Below are positions 1 to 8,693 of a stretch of DNA of 64,000 nucleotides, piece by piece. The DNA is from Azoarcus indigens (GTDB taxonomy: Bacteria; Pseudomonadota; Gammaproteobacteria; Burkholderiales; Rhodocyclaceae), in NCBI RefSeq assembly GCF_004361735.1, contig NZ_SNVV01000007.1:62001-126000 (forward strand), given 5' to 3'. The notes below the pieces were generated by a model. It was given only the letters and a program-made list of their open reading frames with translations, had not been told where the DNA came from and searched no databases. A program made the position numbers and the translations under genes. Each line of letters opens with the position of its first letter. Positions within the stretch are counted from its first letter, which is position 1.

Positions 1-408
1 CCGGTAGCGGCAAGCCAGCGCCAGTTCCAGGCCGCCGCCCAGGCAGTGGCCGCGGATCAGCGCCAGCGTGGGAAAAGGCAGCGCGGCGACGCGCTCGAAC
101 AGCGCCCAGCCGCGTGTCACCAGGGCACGGGCGGCGGTGGCGGAGTCCAGCTGCTCGAACTCGCTGATGTCCGCGCCGGCGATGAAGCCGGCCGGCTTGG
201 CGGAGGCAATGATGAGGGCGCGCGGCGGCGCCGCTTCCAGCCGGCCCAGCACTTCCTCCAGCTCGTCCATCACCGCCCGCGACAAAGTGTTGGTGGCGGA
301 CTCGGCCTTGTCCAGCCACAGCCAGCTGGGGCCGCCGGCCTCCTCGGCGAGGCGCCAGTGGCGGCCACCGGCAGCCGCGCGCAGCAGGGCGCTGGATTCC
401 GCATTCAT
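1..408 (-). CDS. fadJ: 3-hydroxyacyl-CoA dehydrogenase/enoyl-CoA hydratase (FadJ/FadB type), N-terminal part
   Basis: Only the first 136 codons are in the window; the gene runs off the left edge. The visible part is the start of a crotonase domain. It has the CoA-binding pattern AKPAGFIAGADISEF (oxyanion-hole strand of enoyl-CoA hydratases, about residues 69-83) and then RGHCLGGGLELALACRYR with the second oxyanion-hole glycines. The N-terminal crotonase position fits the multifunctional FadJ/FadB alpha subunit, which hydrates enoyl-CoA and oxidises 3-hydroxyacyl-CoA. The start ATG overlaps the thiolase stop in an ATGA, so the two are translationally coupled. The NAD-binding half is outside the window, so a monofunctional enoyl-CoA hydratase cannot be excluded, though the neighbours make it unlikely. 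Confidence 0.85.
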   Translation of the reverse strand, partial: MNAESSALLRAAAGGRHWRLAEEAGGPSWLWLDKAESATNTLSRAVMDELEEVLGRLEAAPPRALIIASAKPAGFIAGADISEFEQLDSATAARALVTRGWALFERVAALPFPTLALIRGHCLGGGLELALACRYR

Positions 409-1688
409 GCCAGGTTCTCCACCAGCATCGCCCCGCCCTGTCCGCCGCCTATGCAGATGGCGGCGATGCCGCGCTTGCCGCCGGTGCGCCGCAGCACCCG
501 CAGCAGGTGGAGCACGATGCGCGCGCCGCTGGCGCCCACCGGATGGCCCAGCGCCACCGCGCCGCCATCCACGTTGAGCCGCGATACATCCGGCACACCG
601 GGCGCTGAAAGGCCGAACTCGCGCTGGAACAAGGCCTCGTCGCCAAAGGCGCGCAGGCAGGCGATGACTTGGGCGGCGAAGGCTTCGTTGATCTCCCAGG
701 CGTCGATGTCGGTGCTGGCGAGTTGCTTGCGCGCCAGCAACGGCGCGGCGGCATATACCGGCCCCAGGCCCATGCGTTCCGGCGCCAGCCCGGCCCAGGC
801 GCTGTCCACGATGCGGCCCAGCGGCTGCAGGCCGTGGCGCTCCACCGCGTCCGCCGAGGCCAGCAACAGCCAGGCGGCGCCGTCGGTGATCTGCGAGCTG
901 TTGCCGGGGGTGACGCGACCGTAGCGCTTGTCGAAGAAGGGCTTGAGCCTGGCCAGGCCTTCGGCGGAGGCGTCACGCCGCAGGCCGTCGTCGCTGGCAT
1001 GGAGAGCGCCGTCCGGGCTCACCAGCGGCGCGATCTCGTCGTTGAAGTGGCCAGCATCCTGCGCCGCCGCAACCCGTCTGTGGCTCTCCAGCGCATAAGC
1101 GTCCATCTCCTCGCGGGAGATGCCGAACTCCCAGGCCAGGTTCTCGGCGGTCTGGCCCATGGTCTGGCCGACCACCGGATCGGTCAGCCCTTTGACGATG
1201 CCTATCACCGGCGCGAGGTAAGCCGGGCGGAAGCCGCGCAGCACCTGCAGGCGCGCCACTGGCCCGCGCGCCGCGTACCAGGCGGAGAACCAGCGCACCA
1301 TCGCATCAGAGAACAGCAGCGGCGCGCGCGACAGCGCATCCACGCCACCGGCCAGCACCAGCCCGGAGCGGCCGGCCTGGATGTTGGCGATGGCGGAATC
1401 CAGCGCCTGCATGCCGCTGGCGCAGTTACGCATCACCGTCCAGCCCGGCACCGCCGCGCCGCAGCCCATGCGCAGGGCGACCACCCGGCCGATGTTCACT
1501 TCGTCCGGCGAGGGGCTGGCGCAGCCGAGGATGACTTCGTCCAGCTCAGCCGGCGCGAAGCGCTGGCGCAGCAGCAGCGCGCGGCCGGCGGCGGTGGCGA
1601 GGTCGGCCGCGGAGAAGGGGCCGGGCGCGTTGCGCGCCTTGAGGAAGGGCGTGCGGGCGCCGTCGATGATGTAGATGCTGCGATCCAT
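405..1688 (-). CDS. fadI: acetyl-CoA C-acyltransferase (thiolase, FadI/FadA type)
   Basis: Thiolytic cleavage of 3-ketoacyl-CoA, the last step of a beta-oxidation round. The 427-residue protein has the thiolase fold signatures: acylated nucleophile Cys89 in NCASGMQ, the NEAFAAQ motif in the middle of the C-terminal half, GHPVGASGAR carrying the catalytic His, and the terminal CIGGGQGGA motif with the second catalytic Cys. Length matches FadI (about 430) better than FadA (about 390). It lies 11 bp downstream of fadE and overlaps fadJ by 4 bp, so it is the beta subunit gene of the cluster. All active-site residues are present. Confidence 0.93.
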   Translation of the reverse strand: MDRSIYIIDGARTPFLKARNAPGPFSAADLATAAGRALLLRQRFAPAELDEVILGCASPSPDEVNIGRVVALRMGCGAAVPGWTVMRNCASGMQALDSAIANIQAGRSGLVLAGGVDALSRAPLLFSDAMVRWFSAWYAARGPVARLQVLRGFRPAYLAPVIGIVKGLTDPVVGQTMGQTAENLAWEFGISREEMDAYALESHRRVAAAQDAGHFNDEIAPLVSPDGALHASDDGLRRDASAEGLARLKPFFDKRYGRVTPGNSSQITDGAAWLLLASADAVERHGLQPLGRIVDSAWAGLAPERMGLGPVYAAAPLLARKQLASTDIDAWEINEAFAAQVIACLRAFGDEALFQREFGLSAPGVPDVSRLNVDGGAVALGHPVGASGARIVLHLLRVLRRTGGKRGIAAICIGGGQGGAMLVENLA

Positions 1689-1699
1689 GCGCGCCGCCC

Positions 1700-4204
1700 T
1701 CAGGCCACCGCCCGCGTGGGCGCAACGGCGCCGGGCGCTGCTGCCGTCTCACCAGCCGTGCCGGCCGCCACCGTTGCACCGAACTCGAAAGGGAAATCAT
1801 CCACCCGGATCACCTTGTCGCGCAGTTCGCCCCGTCGCTTCAGCATAGACAACTCGTCGTCGTCGATGACGCCGTCTTCGCGCGCCTGCAGCCACACCGC
1901 GTCTACGCCGCCGCCGGGCGCCGGCCGCGGCTTGAAGCGGCCCTCCTTCTGCGCACGGCGCACCTTGGCTTCGATGGGCTCCGCCGCCACGGTGGCGAGC
2001 AGCGCCGCTTCCAGCGCGGCCACCGGTTCGTCGATTCCGGTGGGCAGGAAGACGTCGGCGGTGAGGCGGTCGCGGGTCGGCGAGGGCGCGATCAGGCGCT
2101 TGGCGACTTCATGGCCGAGGCGGTCGGACGGCACCACGTAGGGCCGGCCCAGCGGGAACACCACCAGCCGGCGCAGCAGCAGGGCGAAGAAGCGGTTGGG
2201 AAAGTTGGCGATGACGCCTTCGAAGGCGTTCTGCGCGCGGAACATGCAGTCCCAGAGCGCCCAGTGCATCAGCGGCGCGTCTTCCGCCTGGCGGCCTTCG
2301 GCCTCGAAGCGCTTCAGCGTGGCCGAGGCCAGGTACATCAGCGACAGGATGTCGCCCAGCCGGGCGGAGAGCTTTTCCTTGCGCTTGAGGGCGCCGCCCA
2401 TGGTGCCCATGGAGAGGTCGGCGAGGAAGGCGAAGGCGGCGGAGAAGCGGGTGAGCTGCTGGTAGTAGCGGCGGGTTTCCGGCGCCACGTCCGCCGCCAC
2501 GCCGACGAAGTGGGAGCCGGTGAGGCCCATGACCAGCGCCCGCACGCCGTTGGACAGGGTGTAGCCGATGTGGCCCCAGAAAGCGCGGTCGAAGGCGGCG
2601 AGGTCGCCCTCGCCAGCGGCGTGCATTTCCTCCAGCACATAGGGATGGCAGCGGATGGCGCCCTGGCCGAACAGGATCAGGCTGCGGGTGAGGATGTTGG
2701 CGCCCTCCACCGTGATGCCCACCGGGATCTGCTGGTAGGCGCGGCCGAGGAAGTTCTGCGGGCCGAGGCAGATGCCCTTGCCGCCGATGACGTCCATGCC
2801 GTCGTTCACCGTCTGCCGCGCGCGCTCGGTGACGTGGTATTTGACGATGGCCGACACCACCGAGGGCTTCTCGCCGAGGTCGATGGCGCCGGCGGTCATC
2901 ACCCGCGCGGCGTCGCATAGATAGGTGTTGGCGCCAATGCGGGTGAGCGCCTCCTCCACGCCCTCGAAGCGGCCGATGGCGGTCTTGAACTGGTAGCGCA
3001 CCCGGGCATAGGCGCCGACCGCGCGGGCGGTGAGCTTCTGCATGCCGGTGTTGGAGCCGGGCAGCGAGATGCTGCGGCCGGCGGCCAGGCACTCCATCAG
3101 CATGCGCCAGCCCTGGCCGGCCATCTTCGGCCCGCCGATGATGAAGTCCAGCGGCATGAACACATCCTGACCGCGGATGGGACCGTTCATCCACACCGCG
3201 TTGAGCGGGAAGTGGCGGCGGCCGATGTCCACCCCGGGGTGGTCGTGCGGCACCAGCGCGCAGGTGATGCCGATGTCCTCGACACTACCCAGCAGGTGGT
3301 CCGGATCGTAGAGGCGGAAGGCGAGGCCGAACACGGTGCACACCGGCGCCAGCGTGATGTAGCGCTTGTCGAAGCTCACCCGCATGCCCAACACCTCGCG
3401 CCCCTGCCACTGGCCGCGGCAGACCACGCCGGCATCCGGGATGGAGGCGGCGTCCGAGCCAGCCCAGGGGCTGGTCAGGGCGAAAGCGGGAATGTCCTCG
3501 CCGCGCGCCAGCCGCGGCAGGTAGTGGCGCTTCTGCTCCGGCGTGCCGTAGTGCAGCAGCAACTCCGCCGGGCCCAGGGAGTTGGGCACCATCACCGTCA
3601 CCGCCGGCGCCGAGGAGCGGGTGGAGAGCTTGGTCACCACCTGGGAATGGGCGTAGGCGGAGAAGCCTTTGCCGCCGTATTCCTTGGGGATGATCATGCC
3701 GAGGAAGCCCTGCTCCTTGATGTAGCGCCAGACCTCGGGCGACATGTCGTGCTGGCTGGTCGCCTCCCAGTCCTGCACCCGGCGGCACAGCTCGCTGGTC
3801 TCGTTGTCGAGGAAGGCCTGCTCCTCGGCGCTCAGCCGTGGCCAGGGATAGGCGGCGAAGCGGCGCCAGTCCGGCTTGCCGGCGAACAGCTCGCCCTCCC
3901 ACCACACGGTGCCGGCCTCCAGCGCGTCGCGCTCGGTCTGCGACATCGCCGGCAGCGCGCGGCGGAAGCCCTTGAACAGCGGCGCGCTGACCAGGCGGCG
4001 GCGCAGCGCCGGCAGCAGGAACACGCCCAGCGCCAACGCATAGAGCCCCATCACCGCCCAGGCCACCGCCGGCGGCCAGCCGCCCGCCCAAGCCAGCGCA
4101 GCAAGCCACAGCAGACCCGCCGCGTACCAGGCAAAAAATGGCGCTCGCCCATAGGCGAGCGCGCCTGCCACGGGAGGGAAGAAAACCAGCAGCCACCAGA
4201 TCAT
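1700..4204 (-). CDS. fadE: acyl-CoA dehydrogenase FadE
   Basis: FAD-dependent oxidation of acyl-CoA to trans-2-enoyl-CoA, first step of beta-oxidation. At 834 residues it has the long FadE architecture (E. coli FadE is 814), not that of the 390-residue soluble enzymes. Two or three hydrophobic segments lie in the first 70 residues (MIWWLLVFFPPVAGALAYG and following), suggesting membrane association. The acyl-CoA dehydrogenase core follows, with QDWEATSQHDMSPEVW, EYGGKGFSAYAHSQVV and the FALTSPWAGSD substrate-binding strand near residues 235-245. The last third is the FadE-specific C-terminal domain (DUF1974 type). A 102-bp gap separates it from the upstream regulator gene, so it may also have its own promoter; GTTTGATTCGAAC at 4249-4261 is a weak near-palindrome there. 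Confidence 0.93.
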   Translation of the reverse strand: MIWWLLVFFPPVAGALAYGRAPFFAWYAAGLLWLAALAWAGGWPPAVAWAVMGLYALALGVFLLPALRRRLVSAPLFKGFRRALPAMSQTERDALEAGTVWWEGELFAGKPDWRRFAAYPWPRLSAEEQAFLDNETSELCRRVQDWEATSQHDMSPEVWRYIKEQGFLGMIIPKEYGGKGFSAYAHSQVVTKLSTRSSAPAVTVMVPNSLGPAELLLHYGTPEQKRHYLPRLARGEDIPAFALTSPWAGSDAASIPDAGVVCRGQWQGREVLGMRVSFDKRYITLAPVCTVFGLAFRLYDPDHLLGSVEDIGITCALVPHDHPGVDIGRRHFPLNAVWMNGPIRGQDVFMPLDFIIGGPKMAGQGWRMLMECLAAGRSISLPGSNTGMQKLTARAVGAYARVRYQFKTAIGRFEGVEEALTRIGANTYLCDAARVMTAGAIDLGEKPSVVSAIVKYHVTERARQTVNDGMDVIGGKGICLGPQNFLGRAYQQIPVGITVEGANILTRSLILFGQGAIRCHPYVLEEMHAAGEGDLAAFDRAFWGHIGYTLSNGVRALVMGLTGSHFVGVAADVAPETRRYYQQLTRFSAAFAFLADLSMGTMGGALKRKEKLSARLGDILSLMYLASATLKRFEAEGRQAEDAPLMHWALWDCMFRAQNAFEGVIANFPNRFFALLLRRLVVFPLGRPYVVPSDRLGHEVAKRLIAPSPTRDRLTADVFLPTGIDEPVAALEAALLATVAAEPIEAKVRRAQKEGRFKPRPAPGGGVDAVWLQAREDGVIDDDELSMLKRRGELRDKVIRVDDFPFEFGATVAAGTAGETAAAPGAVAPTRAVA

Positions 4205-4306
4205 CGTCGTCTCCTGTCTCCGTCGCCGCGCGTCTGTGGCGCGGTCGCGTTTGATTCGAACCTGACTGTCCGCGGGCCCTGCCGCCCGCCTGCCACCTGA
4301 GCTTCT

Positions 4307-5005
4307 TTATGCGGCTGCAGCATCCTCCGCAGCGTCGCGCGCCGCGTTGAACACCGGCAGCGGCGCGCGCAGGCCGCCGAGCAGGAAGGACATCAGCCGC
4401 GGCATCAGGCGCTGCGGATCGGCGTCGTCGAAGGTGCCGGCGAAGAGCTGCAGCGCGTCGGTGCCGGCGATGGCGTAGGACATCGCCCCCATCATGAAAT
4501 GGAAGCGCCACAGGATTTCCTCCCGCGGCACGTCCGCCAGCGCGCGGTAGAGCGCGCCGAGGAAACGCTCCAGCACTTCGGCATATTCCTCGGCGAGGAA
4601 CTGGCGCACGAAGGCGTTGGGCTCGGTGTAGGTGCGGCCCAGCAGGCGCATGAAGGTGTGGCCGCCATGTTCGGTGTCCGCCGCCAGCGCCAGCGCGGTG
4701 CCGAAGAAGGCCTCGACGATGCGGCTGGGCTTGAGCGGCGCGCCCTGCGCTTCCGCCTCCAGCCGGTCCAGCGCCGCCAGCCGCTGGCGGTTCAGCTCGG
4801 TGAGGCGGCGGCGGAACACTTCCTGGATCAGCGCGTCCTTGCTGCCGAAGTGGTAGTTCACCGCGGCCAGGTTGGCATTCGCCCGGCCGGTGATCATCCG
4901 CATCGAGGTCGCCTCCAGCCCGTGCTCCACGAACAGCGCCTCGGCGGCATCCAGGATGCGGTCGCGGGTCTCGGAAGCCTGGCGGGGAAGCGCGCTGTCG
5001 TTCAT
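4307..5005 (-). CDS. psrA: TetR-family regulator, PsrA-like (fatty-acid responsive)
   Basis: The 232-residue protein has an N-terminal TetR helix-turn-helix (RDRILDAAEALFVEHG ... TSMRMITGRANANLAAVNYHFGSKDALIQEVF, about residues 13-65). The AAVNYHFGSK recognition-helix sequence and the later FMRLLGRTY and WRFHFMMGA segments resemble Pseudomonas PsrA. PsrA-type repressors release DNA on binding long-chain fatty acids or acyl-CoA and control beta-oxidation genes. Here the gene sits directly upstream of fadE-fadI-fadJ in the same direction, and a PsrA-type operator lies 21 bp before its start codon, so autoregulation and control of the cluster are likely. The specific name is inference from motif, context and operator; the TetR assignment is secure. 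Confidence 0.8.
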   Translation of the reverse strand: MNDSALPRQASETRDRILDAAEALFVEHGLEATSMRMITGRANANLAAVNYHFGSKDALIQEVFRRRLTELNRQRLAALDRLEAEAQGAPLKPSRIVEAFFGTALALAADTEHGGHTFMRLLGRTYTEPNAFVRQFLAEEYAEVLERFLGALYRALADVPREEILWRFHFMMGAMSYAIAGTDALQLFAGTFDDADPQRLMPRLMSFLLGGLRAPLPVFNAARDAAEDAAAA

Positions 5006-5026
5006 CGGGCGTCTCGGGCGGAATCA

Positions 5027-5046
5027 ATTCAAACGTCTGTTTGAAT
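5027..5046 (-). promoter_or_regulatory. PsrA-type operator upstream of the TetR gene
   Basis: Inverted repeat ATTCAAAC-GTCT-GTTTGAAT with 8-bp perfect arms. It contains CAAAC-N4-GTTTG, which fits the published PsrA pattern (G/C)AAAC-N2-4-GTTT(G/C). It lies just upstream of the regulator start, where a bound repressor would block transcription. Confidence 0.75.
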
Positions 5047-5208
5047 CATACGTTTCATTTATGGCATGTCAAGCCTCGGCCGAACGGCCTCGGGAAAACC
5101 CTGAGGCAGAAGTGAAATGCGGGAGCGCCTGACAGGAACGACACATCGCGCCGCCAAACGCCGTGGCGAAGAGCGCCCGTGCGGCGAGGGCACTGTCGCG
5201 CGCACAAA

Positions 5209-5225
5209 ATGTTATGTTATAACAT
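5209..5225 (+). promoter_or_regulatory. Zur box of the zinc-limitation operon
   Basis: ATGTTAT-GTT-ATAACAT: perfect 7-bp arms around a 3-bp spacer, containing the palindrome GTTATAAC. This matches the proteobacterial Zur operator (TGTTATA-type half sites). It lies 51 bp before the zur start, a repressor position. It is the only such site I found in the cluster, so the downstream genes would be controlled from here unless internal promoters exist. Confidence 0.85.
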
Positions 5226-5276
5226 CACCAACCCTCGTCGCCCTCAAGCCCTCGCGGGCAAGCCCAGGAGCCCTCA

Positions 5277-5669
5277 ATGAACCTGACCGACAAACAGCGC
5301 CAAGTCCTCTCCCTCCTGGAGGGCGGAAGCAGCCCCCTGAGCGCCTACGAACTGCTCGACCGCCTGCGCGGAAGCGGTTTCAGCGCGCCTACGCAGGTCT
5401 ACCGGGTGCTGGAGAAGCTGACCGCGAACGGCCTGGTCCATCGCGTGGCCAGCCTCAATGCCTATGTTCGCTGCGCGCATCCGGAGGAGCTGGGGCATGG
5501 GCTGACGGCATTCGCCATCTGCGACGACTGCGGCCAGATCGACGAGTTCGTCGATCCCGAGCTCGTCCACGGGCTGAGCCATTGGGCCGGGCAGGCTGCG
5601 TTCGCGATGCGCGAGGCGTCGATCGAGGTTCGCGGCAGATGCGCGAACTGCAGCGCCCACGCAGCCTGA
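5277..5669 (+). CDS. zur: zinc uptake regulator, Fur family
   Basis: The 130-residue protein has a winged helix ([14 protein letters not shown] ... [22 protein letters not shown], residues 3-60). A metal-binding half follows, with [10 protein letters not shown], the structural-zinc pair CDDC and a second CANC pair near the C-terminus. The layout is that of Zur proteins that sense Zn(II) and repress zinc-acquisition or zinc-sparing genes. The Zur box 51 bp upstream and the following ZigA-type GTPase gene support Zur over Fur. It is the first gene of the zinc operon and probably autoregulated. Confidence 0.92.
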   Translation: MNLTDKQRQVLSLLEGGSSPLSAYELLDRLRGSGFSAPTQVYRVLEKLTANGLVHRVASLNAYVRCAHPEELGHGLTAFAICDDCGQIDEFVDPELVHGLSHWAGQAAFAMREASIEVRGRCANCSAHAA

Positions 5670-5715
5670 CTCACATCCGCCCCTCTCCCTCCGAACGACT
5701 ACCCCGCCATCACTA

Positions 5716-6942
5716 ATGGACATCCACGCCTCCGCCTGCAGGCGCCTGCCTGTCACCGTCCTCTCCGGCTTCCTGGGAGCGGGCAAGACGACCTTGCTGA
5801 ACCACATCCTCAACAACCGCGAAGGACGCCGGGTCGCGGTGATCGTCAACGACATGTCCGAGGTCAATATCGACGCGGCGCTGGTGCGCGACGGCGGCGC
5901 CCAGCTGTCGCGCACCGACGAAAAGCTGGTGGAAATGAGCAATGGCTGCATCTGCTGCACCTTGCGGGAAGACCTGCTGGTGGAGGTGGACCGCCTCGCC
6001 AGGGAAGGTCGCTTCGACCAGTTGGTCATCGAATCCACAGGCATTTCCGAACCGCTGCCGGTAGCCGAAACCTTCACCTTCGCTGGCGAGGACGGCCGCA
6101 GCCTCAACGAAGTCGCCCGGCTGGACACCATGGTCACCGTGGTCGATGCCTTCAACTTCCTGCGCGACTACAGTTCGCGCGACAGCCTGCAACTGCGCGG
6201 CGAATCGCTGGGCGAGCAGGATCAGCGCACCGTCGTCGATCTGCTGATCGAGCAGATCGAGTTCTGTGACGTACTCGTCCTCAACAAGACAGACCTGATC
6301 AGCGACCAGGAACGCGAACAGCTGATCGCGATACTTCACAGCCTCAATCCCCGCGCCCGCATCGAACTGGCCGAGTTCGGCAAGGTGCCGCTGGACCGCC
6401 TGCTGGACACCGGACTGTTCGACTTCGAGGCCGCCTCCAAGGCGCCTGGCTGGCTGCAGGAGTTGCGCGGCACGCACACGCCGGAAACCGAGGAGTACGG
6501 CATCCACAGCTTCGTCTATCGCGCACGCCGCCCTTTCCACCCCGAGCGCTTCTTCGCGCTGGTGGAAGATGAATGGCCGGGCGTGGTCCGCTCCAAGGGC
6601 TTCTTCTGGCTCGCCAGCCACCCCTCGCTGGCCGGCACCTGGTCGCAGGCTGGCGCGGTAGCGCGGCACGGTCCCGCCGGCTGCTGGTGGGCGGTCGTGC
6701 CGCAGGAACATTGGCCCCAGGATCCGGCTTCGGTGGCCGCCATCCGCTCGAACTGGGACGACCTGGTTGGCGACTCCCGCCAGGAACTGGTGCTGATCGG
6801 GATGGATATGGACGAATCCGCGCTGCGCGAACGCCTTGACGCCTGTTTGCTGAGCGATGAAGAAATGGCCAGTGGCGCCGAAACCTGGTTCTCCTGGCCC
6901 AACCCCTTTCCAGGTTGGCCCACCGATCCGGACTCACGCTGA
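5716..6942 (+). CDS. zigA: COG0523 GTPase, Zur-regulated zinc chaperone type (ZigA)
   Basis: G3E-family P-loop GTPase of 408 residues thought to deliver zinc to client proteins when zinc is scarce. Visible motifs: Walker [15 protein letters not shown] (residues 17-30), the family-defining metal-binding GCICCTL (CxCC) near residue 77, ESTGISEP of switch II, NKTD for guanine specificity near residue 193, and the C-terminal CobW_C domain ([17 protein letters not shown]). The E-rich and His-rich tail seen in some relatives is absent. It lies 46 bp after zur, behind the shared Zur box. COG0523 members also serve cobalamin and nitrile hydratase systems, but neither is present here. Confidence 0.9.
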   Translation: MDIHASACRRLPVTVLSGFLGAGKTTLLNHILNNREGRRVAVIVNDMSEVNIDAALVRDGGAQLSRTDEKLVEMSNGCICCTLREDLLVEVDRLAREGRFDQLVIESTGISEPLPVAETFTFAGEDGRSLNEVARLDTMVTVVDAFNFLRDYSSRDSLQLRGESLGEQDQRTVVDLLIEQIEFCDVLVLNKTDLISDQEREQLIAILHSLNPRARIELAEFGKVPLDRLLDTGLFDFEAASKAPGWLQELRGTHTPETEEYGIHSFVYRARRPFHPERFFALVEDEWPGVVRSKGFFWLASHPSLAGTWSQAGAVARHGPAGCWWAVVPQEHWPQDPASVAAIRSNWDDLVGDSRQELVLIGMDMDESALRERLDACLLSDEEMASGAETWFSWPNPFPGWPTDPDSR

Positions 6943-7068
6943 CACGCGGCCAGGCTGGAATCCTCCGCCTCGAAGCTCCGCCTCAAACCCCACATGCAAG
7001 CCCGTCTCAGTACCCCCGAGGCGGCGTGCGTTCCAAGCCCCATCACTTTCCCCGACATGGAGCCGGCG

Positions 7069-7296
7069 ATGCCCAGGCTGAATATCGAAGATGCACGCGC
7101 CGCACACCAGGCCTTGGTGTATGCACTCGCCACCTTGCCTGCGGATGCGCCACAACGTACTGACTGGGAACGCGCCCTCGGCCGCCTTCACCTCCGGCTG
7201 AACATCGCGCATTCACAGGCCGGCCGCCCCCGGCATCAGCCCAGTGTCAGCAGTGGCGCCAGGACACATCGCTCATGTGAGGACAGCGCAGCTTGA
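7069..7296 (+). CDS. small hypothetical protein in the zinc operon
   Basis: Possible 75-residue protein (MPRLNIEDARAAHQAL...), in the 585-bp stretch between zigA and the QueD-like gene. A GGAG at 7059-7062 stands 6 bases before the ATG. The first 50 residues would form amphipathic helices; the tail is Ser/Arg/His-rich and looks less constrained. I recognise no family. It could be a real small gene or a chance frame; the rest of the gap (7297-7527) shows no coding sequence or clear site. Confidence 0.35.
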   Translation: MPRLNIEDARAAHQALVYALATLPADAPQRTDWERALGRLHLRLNIAHSQAGRPRHQPSVSSGARTHRSCEDSAA

Positions 7297-7527
7297 ACAG
7301 CAGCGACAAAGCGAGCCAGCGGCTGCATCGCTCACCAATGGCATCCAGCCAGGTGCGGGTCTTACTGACAAGCGGCTGCACTACGCCGGGAGCGGGAAGC
7401 CAAAGGCTACGGGATGAAGGACACCGCCCCGGGCCCGGCGCCACGCTCCGTCGCGAAAGTGCCCTCATGAGGAACCAGACCGGTGGCGGCCCCCCTCCTG
7501 TTCCGGCCCCCTCCGCAGAGGCCGCCG

Positions 7528-8115
7528 GTGCTGATCCGCAAGTTGTTCAAGTTCGAGAACGCACATATCGTGCGCGGCTGCAGCACGCGGCGCTGCTCCC
7601 ACTCCATCCATGGCCACTCATACAAGGTAGAGCTGTTGCTGGAGGCCCATGCGTTTGACAACGGCCAGATGATTTATGACTTCGGCCTGCTCAAAGGCGC
7701 GGTACGCGAGTTGATCGATGCCTTCGACCACGCCGTCACCCTCTGGTCCGGTGACAACCTGGACTACCTGGCGGCCATGTGCAGGCACTCCGAGCGCTGG
7801 GTGTTGATCCCGGTCTCGCCCAGCGCGGAGCAGTTTTCGCGGCTGTTCTTCTGCCTCGTCGATGCGGTGCTGGCCCTCTCCGACATGGCCAACGGCGAGG
7901 CCGACGTGCAGCTCCACTCCGTGATCGTGCACGAGACCGACACCGGCTATGCCCAGTGCTTCCGCGAGGACGCCCTCAACCCGCGCATGGGCCTCATCGA
8001 CCTGCATGCCATCGAGTTCGCCCCCGCCATCACCGCCCCCTGGCGCGACCCGGAACTCTTCGAACGCATCAAGCACGGCCAACAGATTCCCGCCTGCCTG
8101 GAAGAACTTGCATGA
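7528..8115 (+). CDS. 6-pyruvoyl-tetrahydropterin synthase/QueD-like protein
   Basis: COG0720 family, 195 residues. The zinc ligands are visible: the His of FKFENAH, then HGH in CSHSIHGHSYKVELLL, and a candidate catalytic Cys three residues before that HGH region; DHAVTLW and the late VHETDTGYAQC match other conserved blocks. Known members make 6-carboxytetrahydropterin (queuosine) or act on pterins. Here the gene is inside the Zur operon, so a paralogue for zinc-poor conditions is likely and the substrate is uncertain. I chose the GTG at 7528 because AGAGG lies 6 bases upstream and the family begins with LIRKLFKFE; an in-frame GTG at 7483 would add 15 residues. The 3' end overlaps the next gene in ATGA. 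Confidence 0.8.
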   Translation: MLIRKLFKFENAHIVRGCSTRRCSHSIHGHSYKVELLLEAHAFDNGQMIYDFGLLKGAVRELIDAFDHAVTLWSGDNLDYLAAMCRHSERWVLIPVSPSAEQFSRLFFCLVDAVLALSDMANGEADVQLHSVIVHETDTGYAQCFREDALNPRMGLIDLHAIEFAPAITAPWRDPELFERIKHGQQIPACLEELA

Positions 8116-8672
8116 TCAGGAAGAACCCCCGCGGCGATCTGCCGCAAATCCACCCCAGCGCCTTCGTCGACCCCACCGCCATCCTGTGCGGCCTGGTGAT
8201 CGTGGAAGAAAACGTATTCATCGGCCCTTACGTCGTGATCCGTGCCGACGAGATGGACGCCAACGGCCACATGAACCCCATCGTCATCGGCGCCCACTCC
8301 AACATCCAGGATGGCGTGGTGATCCATTCCAAGTCCGGCGCCCCGGTCACCATCGGACAGCGGACCTCCATCGCCCACCGCGCCATCGTGCATGGTCCCT
8401 GCATCGTGGGCGACGGCGTGTTCATCGGCTTCAACAGCGTGCTGTTCAACTGCACCGTCGAAGCCGGCTGCGTGGTCCGCTACAACGCGGTGGTCGATGG
8501 CGCGCACCTGCCCTCTGGCTTCTACGTCCGCTCCACCGAACGTATCGGCCCCGACACCGAACTGGCCGCGCTACCACAGGTGAGCGCGGACGCCAGCGAG
8601 TTCTCGGAAGATGTGGCGCGCACCAATAACCGGCTTGTCCACGGCTACAAACAGATCCAGAACGAGTTTTGA
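8112..8672 (+). CDS. gamma-class carbonic anhydrase-like left-handed beta-helix protein
   Basis: The 186-residue hexapeptide-repeat protein has turns such as IVIGAHSNIQDGVVIH, SIAHRAIVHGPC and VGDGVFIGFNS. The three metal ligands of gamma carbonic anhydrases can be placed: the His of DGVVIH and the two His of HRAIVHG. Candidate role: CO2/bicarbonate interconversion with zinc or, when zinc is scarce, another metal such as iron. The start ATG is inside the stop region of the QueD-like gene (ATGA overlap), so expression is coupled to it and to the Zur box. A PaaY/CaiE-like thioesterase or unknown function is possible, but the ligand set favours carbonic anhydrase. Confidence 0.82.
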   Translation: MIRKNPRGDLPQIHPSAFVDPTAILCGLVIVEENVFIGPYVVIRADEMDANGHMNPIVIGAHSNIQDGVVIHSKSGAPVTIGQRTSIAHRAIVHGPCIVGDGVFIGFNSVLFNCTVEAGCVVRYNAVVDGAHLPSGFYVRSTERIGPDTELAALPQVSADASEFSEDVARTNNRLVHGYKQIQNEF

Positions 8673-8693
8673 CTTGCCTTGAGGAATTTCCAG

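Noticed and set aside
5724-6942. Cobalamin-synthesis protein CobW as the identity of the COG0523 GTPase
   Set aside because: No cobalamin genes are nearby, while a Zur box and zur directly precede it.
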